NCBI RefSeq assembly: GCF_000485595.1
Contig: NW_014577320.1
Coordinates: forward strand, 65,231-107,719
Source of the DNA: Priapulus caudatus
Lineage: Eukaryota; Priapulida; Priapulimorpha; Priapulimorphida; Priapulidae
DNA length: 42,489 nt
Direction: 5' to 3'
The notes under the pieces were generated by a model. It saw only the letters and a program-made list of their open reading frames with translations. It made no database searches and was not told the DNA's origin. Positions within the stretch are counted from its first letter, which is position 1. Each line of letters starts with the position of its first letter. Shown one piece after another: positions 26,166-32,124 of the stretch. The translations under genes and the position numbers were made by a program.

Positions 26166-29100
26166 CAGTCTGAAGCTATCTTCTATCATGATGTTATCTC
26201 TGCATAGCAACCAGTTTTAGTAGCTGAAGTCTGTTCAACAGCAGCAGCAGCAGCAATAGCAATAACAACTTCATTTTTATTTCGTCTCACTTCTCTCCTG
26301 CGAATTTGTGCTAACACATTCATTGTCTGCTTCTGTCTTTCATTGCTCTCTGTTTGTTATCCCTGTGTCTAGTGCTGTATAGCACTGCATGTCCAATGCA
26401 GTAGCTCATCTCGATCCACGCCAGAGCACAGTACTGCCATTGTACGGCCGTCCAAGTTGCGGGTTGGGCTCCAGCTTTTCCTTCTTGGTGCCAGAGCACA
26501 GTACTGCCATTGTGCTGCCCTCGTTCTGCTGCCATATAACGTTGTCCTATCTTGCGCACGGTTCTTCTCATAGGTGTGCAAAGCTGACTTCAATGTCGAC
26601 ACCTACGTGCAAGACTTTGGGATTATAGTCAGTAGTGAAATGGCGGAGGTGCAAGGCCGAGTGTTGCCACCACCAAAGCTGCAGTACGGCGGCAAGGTTA
26701 GTAGCGCGACCCCCACATGGCCAGTCGTGTTATTCCAGTGGGTTACCCTCCTCTCAGCCAGATCCAAAAGGAAACCGGCAGCGCAGCGGTTGCTTTTCTG
26801 TGAGTGGTCTTTACAGCTAACCAACGCTAACATGCCAGCCAACGTTTGTTCCCGGTGATGGCACCGAGCGAATTCTACACGTGGTCTGGCAGTTGTTCGT
26901 CTTCGACGCCGAAAAACTGATGCGTTGCATTTTTGCAATGCTCATATCCAGTTCCATATGAGTTGTGAGTTGTGTGAGTTCCACCTAGTGAGTTGTGGTG
27001 TTTTATCTGTTATTTCCTGCATGGTAGACATAGATGTGCATGGTATATGCAGTGTGTTGCTTAGCCAAACCTATCGCTTGCAGCCTCCGCTTGACAGATT
27101 ATTTTTTGCAGGAATTTGGTTTCTGTAGGACGTCTATGTAAGTTTGTTGTTAATAGTAGCTTTTTTATACAGCATATGGATATACACATAATATATTACT
27201 TGTTTTAAATGTCTCGAATTTCAAACGGACAGCATATAAAATAATATGGTTCTTAAAAAATGTTCTTCTTACTTCACTGAACCTTTTGTGTCTTGTGAAT
27301 TCAATGACCCTCTGCTTTCGTCTCTTGTGAATTCAGTAATTGTGACTGGTTGAACCAGTGTTGCTATTGTACCGAGGCAGATTATCACCTAAGTCCTCTT
27401 AGTCTGGATTCCAGACAAAGCAGCAGGCCATCCCTAATCAGGGGGTGTGGGATATGAGAGGTAAAGAGTTTCACACTGGAGTGGAGATTCGCACCTGGGC
27501 CATCGCATGCTTTGCGCCACAGCGCACATGCAGAGAGGAGGCACTGAGGTTAGCACTTGTATCGAATTGTATGTAGTAGATATTCTAGAAGTCCAGAGTC
27601 CCTTTCAATTCGAATTGGATGAAGCCTAAGATATGGATGGATGTTATGAGCACGTTGAAGTGAATCCCGTTGTTTTCAGTCGGTTGAAAAATAATACAAA
27701 TAATTTGACGAATAAATCTCGGATACAGATAAGTAGTTCGTTCGGGTGCGCAGGGTTTCTCTATAGGGAAACCGTTGTCTCGTTGTTCAGGAACTTCACC
27801 GCACAGCTGCAGAAGATCAGCAACGATGCGGGCATGCCGATCCTCGGCCAGCCCGTCTTCTGCAAGTACGCGACGGGGCCGGAGCAGGTCGAGCCGATGT
27901 TCCGCTACCTGAAGAACCAGTTCCCCGGCCTGCAGCTCGTCGTCGTCGTGCTGCCGGGCAAGACTCCCGTCTACGGTACGTGCACGTGGGCGCAGCGGCC
28001 GATCCGGCCACAATTAAAAAAATCTTTGTTTGCCCTCACCCGACTCGGGCTGAAAAGTTTGGCTAGGGGGGTCTTTTTTGAGGGGGTCTTTTTACAAATT
28101 CAGCATGGTGTCTACATGCTCGGGTGTGCTTGTGTGGAGATACGTTTTATGTTGAATGTTTGTTTTGCTTGGTACATAGAATGTATTGCCTACAGATTTA
28201 TATAATGTACAGTGATACAATTTGTAAAAAAAAAAGAATAGGAAAGATTTTTTTGAATAAAATTGTTCGAGTCGGCTCCTTTTTGGCGGGTCGGTCAGGT
28301 GAGGGCAAACAAACAATATTTTTATTATGGCCTCAGAGATTACGCGGTGGGTGGGGGAGGGCACCGTACTCGAGCGGATAACTTATGGGAATGTTTTTAG
28401 CTCATCTGACGTAGTTAGATGCAGCTTGTAGAATCGCATGATCGTCCGTCCGTGCGTCCGTCCGTGCGTCCGGCCGTCCGTTCGTCAACAGTTGGGCACA
28501 AATCTTAACCGCTCGACGTACGGTCACGATATTCGGCACATCGGGGGGGGGGGTCGTCAAAACGAGTTGGGATGTCGAAGCTGGGGGTCAAGAGGTGTAA
28601 AAGAAGGGGGAACATTTACTCCTTAACTTAAGGTATAGGGAGGAAATGCAGAATTGCGGCTGAAATCTAAACGGCTTGACCTAGGCTCGTGATAGTCTGT
28701 GTATAGCATCATGGTAGGAAAAGCCATCACTGTGCCGAAATTGGAGGTCACAGGTCAAAGGTCAATGGGCACAGGGCAGATTTTATACATTTTCTGAGGA
28801 CATGGTCTGACGGAGCGATTGAAAAACTTTTTTGTTTCAGCGGTGACCTAACATTTTTATGGCTTTGTTGAAAGGACCATGAAATGTACTTTCCGCTGAC
28901 ATGCGAAGAGTAAGTGTCAGATAACCTTTTGACTCTCAAGAGGAGGGTTAAACATGGATTTGTTTCTCAACTGCGTTGGCGAGTACCTGTGGGTGTGGAA
29001 AGCTCCCATTTTACAGTGAAATTTCACACATAACTCTTACTTGAACAACGCTTATTTAGGAGATAATGACATGACTTATATATATAAGATTCTGTAGTGT

Positions 29101-32032
29101 ACATTATAAATAGTTGGAATACAGTCACTAGCACTCAAATAATTACCCAGTAGTGAGGCTGCAGATTTCCCAGACTTAATTTTCTCATCAAATTTTGGCA
29201 CCAATATAGACGCAAGTGTGTACGTTCTTGAGCTTATTCGGTCCACTAATCACTGGCCTACCTTGTACTGAAATTAGTTAAGAGATATTTGCTATCGTAT
29301 TGCTGTAAATTGTAATCTTGTACGAGCTGCTCTGCCTCTGGTTGTATCAACCATTGAGCTATTTTTAACGAGCCAGATGTGCCTCGCAAGGGGTTTAATG
29401 TACCTTATTACCTGACACCATAGAACGCACGTTATGTATAGTAATAATATGGTAATTATTCGCTCCTGCTTTTTGCAATCCGTCGTCAAAATGACAGCTG
29501 CCATTGCTGCAATGCTTTTGCTGACCGATGCAACGATGCCTTTGATAGCAGCCCGCCATCTATCGGAATTTTATTACACTAGTTTGAAGTGTTGTTTTTT
29601 GGGGTTAGAAATGAACGTATGTATAGGACGTCTTGCTATGCACAAATGAATTAATCAGCAGAACACCAGACACCAGATGAGCTCTGTCGCTCTGCGGCAC
29701 TTGTTTGGATCTTAAGAACTGTTTTGTAGTTTATACTTTTTCTCTGTGTTCTCGTATATTTTTTAATAAAAATTTTTGGGGAAATTTGTGCTGTGAGGTA
29801 CCAGCTTTGCATTACGTATAATATTGTGTCTTATTAGGAATACTAGTGGGGTGAGAAGCACTGCGTTTCTATTCATGACAGTGTGGCCTGAGCATGTACT
29901 CAATAATAAATGTTTTAGAAAATGTAGGAATCTGTTGGAAAAATGTTGAATTTAATCTTTCATTTAGCTGAGGTGAAGAGGGTAGGTGATACTGTGCTGG
30001 GTATGGCCACTCAGTGTGTACAAGCCAAGAATGTCAACAAGACATCGCCACAGACGCTGTCAAATCTGTGCCTCAAGATCAACGTGAAACTCGGTGGCGT
30101 CAACAACATTCTTGTACCAAGCATTCGGTAAGCCATGATCATTGCTGTCTACCAACGTCCACCACTGATCTCTAATAGCAGTTGATATTGAGAGAGTTCT
30201 GCAGCTGTCGCTAGCTGGGAGAAGACTTGGGCAAGTTGATTCAACTTGGCACAGTTCATTCGTACATTGTCTTCATCGCTAGCACTAGCATATTACTGCT
30301 CGACAAACGGCTTGGTATTAGGCTAAGAAACAGCGATAAAGCAGTTTGAACGCAGACCCCTTATTTCCATTTCAGTCCTCGAGTGTTTAATGAGCCAGTG
30401 ATCTTCCTGGGAGCAGACGTGACCCATCCACCTGCTGGCGACACCAAGAAGCCATCGATTGCGGCACTAGTGGGCAGCATGGATGCACACCCTAGCAGAT
30501 ATGCGGCCACCGTGCGCGTGCAGCATCATAGGCAGGAGATCATCCAGGTAAGATGTTTGCACGTCTGTATGTGACTGTTTGCGTGTGTTTACATACGTGC
30601 ATATTTTCGAGTGTTGATGTCAAGATCTACATGGAAGTGAACCATCTTAATTATTGACATGTATTAATTAATAGGTAGCTTGTAGAACACTATCAGTTCC
30701 AGTTTCCAGTTTATTTGAAACTCTGGTAGAGAAGCAACGTGTTGATAGCTACTATTAGAGATAGTATGTACAGTTATGAGCTCAAATTTACTTCTATTAC
30801 ATTATATAGTCTATTCCCAGGGTGGTTATAACAATTATTTCAAAAACTTGTTGGTCCCCTGCCTCATTAACTGTACCGTTATACATAGCATTAATGTCGC
30901 GCTCGTCAATTGTTTCTTATTGCACACTTCACAACGACGCTCCCCTGGTGTGTTTTTGCAGGATCTGGCATCAATGGTGAAGGAGTTGCTTGTTCAGTTC
31001 TACAAGGCCACAAGGTTCAAGCCTACACGTATTGTCTTCTACAGGGACGGAGTCAGTGAAGGCCAGTTTATGCAGGTCAGTGTAATGTCTCTAACTCAAA
31101 TATTTATTACATCATTTCTAATGGTTATCAATATTTACTTAATTTTCATGTTAACATTACTACTAGTTCATGTTCTTACTAGTTATATAGTGACATGTGT
31201 TAGTGACTGCCTTATTAGTGAGCTTATATTGTTCATGCAAGAGCTCATAATGGGTGGAGTGAACAAGGATAAAAAACAACAACTGAAAAACCATGTCTTG
31301 GTTTTAGCAGAGTTAAGTAACATTATGCATATAGTTTATAGAAAATACTATTTTATTTTTAACCAGCGCTGTTTGAGTGATTCAACAAGGCCTGCAGCTT
31401 GTCCCTGCCGTGATCCTCGTTCATTACTCCTCATTCATTCTATCGCAAAGCAACGTGTTGAAGCAACCAATGAATTTTAACGAAAAATAACAGTATCAGT
31501 TATTGGCAGTGTCTATATGTATTGTAGATGAGAATAGACAAGTAAACAGAGCAAGCTGTTATGTTGCCACAGTTACAGCCTGCTTCCTTGCTTATGAGTA
31601 GGGGGCCACTGCTGGTAGATTGCGAGACTATGGTATCTATCTGTGTACAAATGCTTGTGATATATAGGTTGGTGCACCTTTACACACATCTAGGTCAGCT
31701 CAGCCAAGCTCAGGAATGTGGCAGGGACAATCGATTGGCAATTAACTGATTATTCACTTAAAAATAAGGGGGGCGCATTTGGTTCTAGCTTAAATTCGAG
31801 AATATAAATTTGTTTATTGGTCGTGTGTGTCACGCTGTCAGGTGCGGTGACGGTGTGGTTAACTATGCGTTGCAGGTTCTTCAGCATGAGCTGCGAGCAG
31901 TGCGGCAGGCCTGCATGTTGCTGGAGGTCGGCTATCAGCCGGGCATCACGTTCATCGTCGTGCAGAAGCGCCATCACACACGACTGTTCTGCGCAGACAA
32001 GCGGGAGCAGGTGAGTGTTCATAATCGCTCTG

Positions 32033-32124
<92 letters not shown>

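Noticed and set aside
25850-26696. Idea that the duplicated exons encode helix-7 (human I365) and so switch seed pairing
   Set aside because: Counting back from the catalytic D597 equivalent places I365 in the preceding constitutive exon (25080-25199); the duplicated exons start at residue 383.
27633-28205. 190-codon + strand open frame starting before the MID exon
   Set aside because: It is the real exon at 27791-27975 with chance read-through into both introns; the exon has clear splice sites and the extra parts have no conservation.
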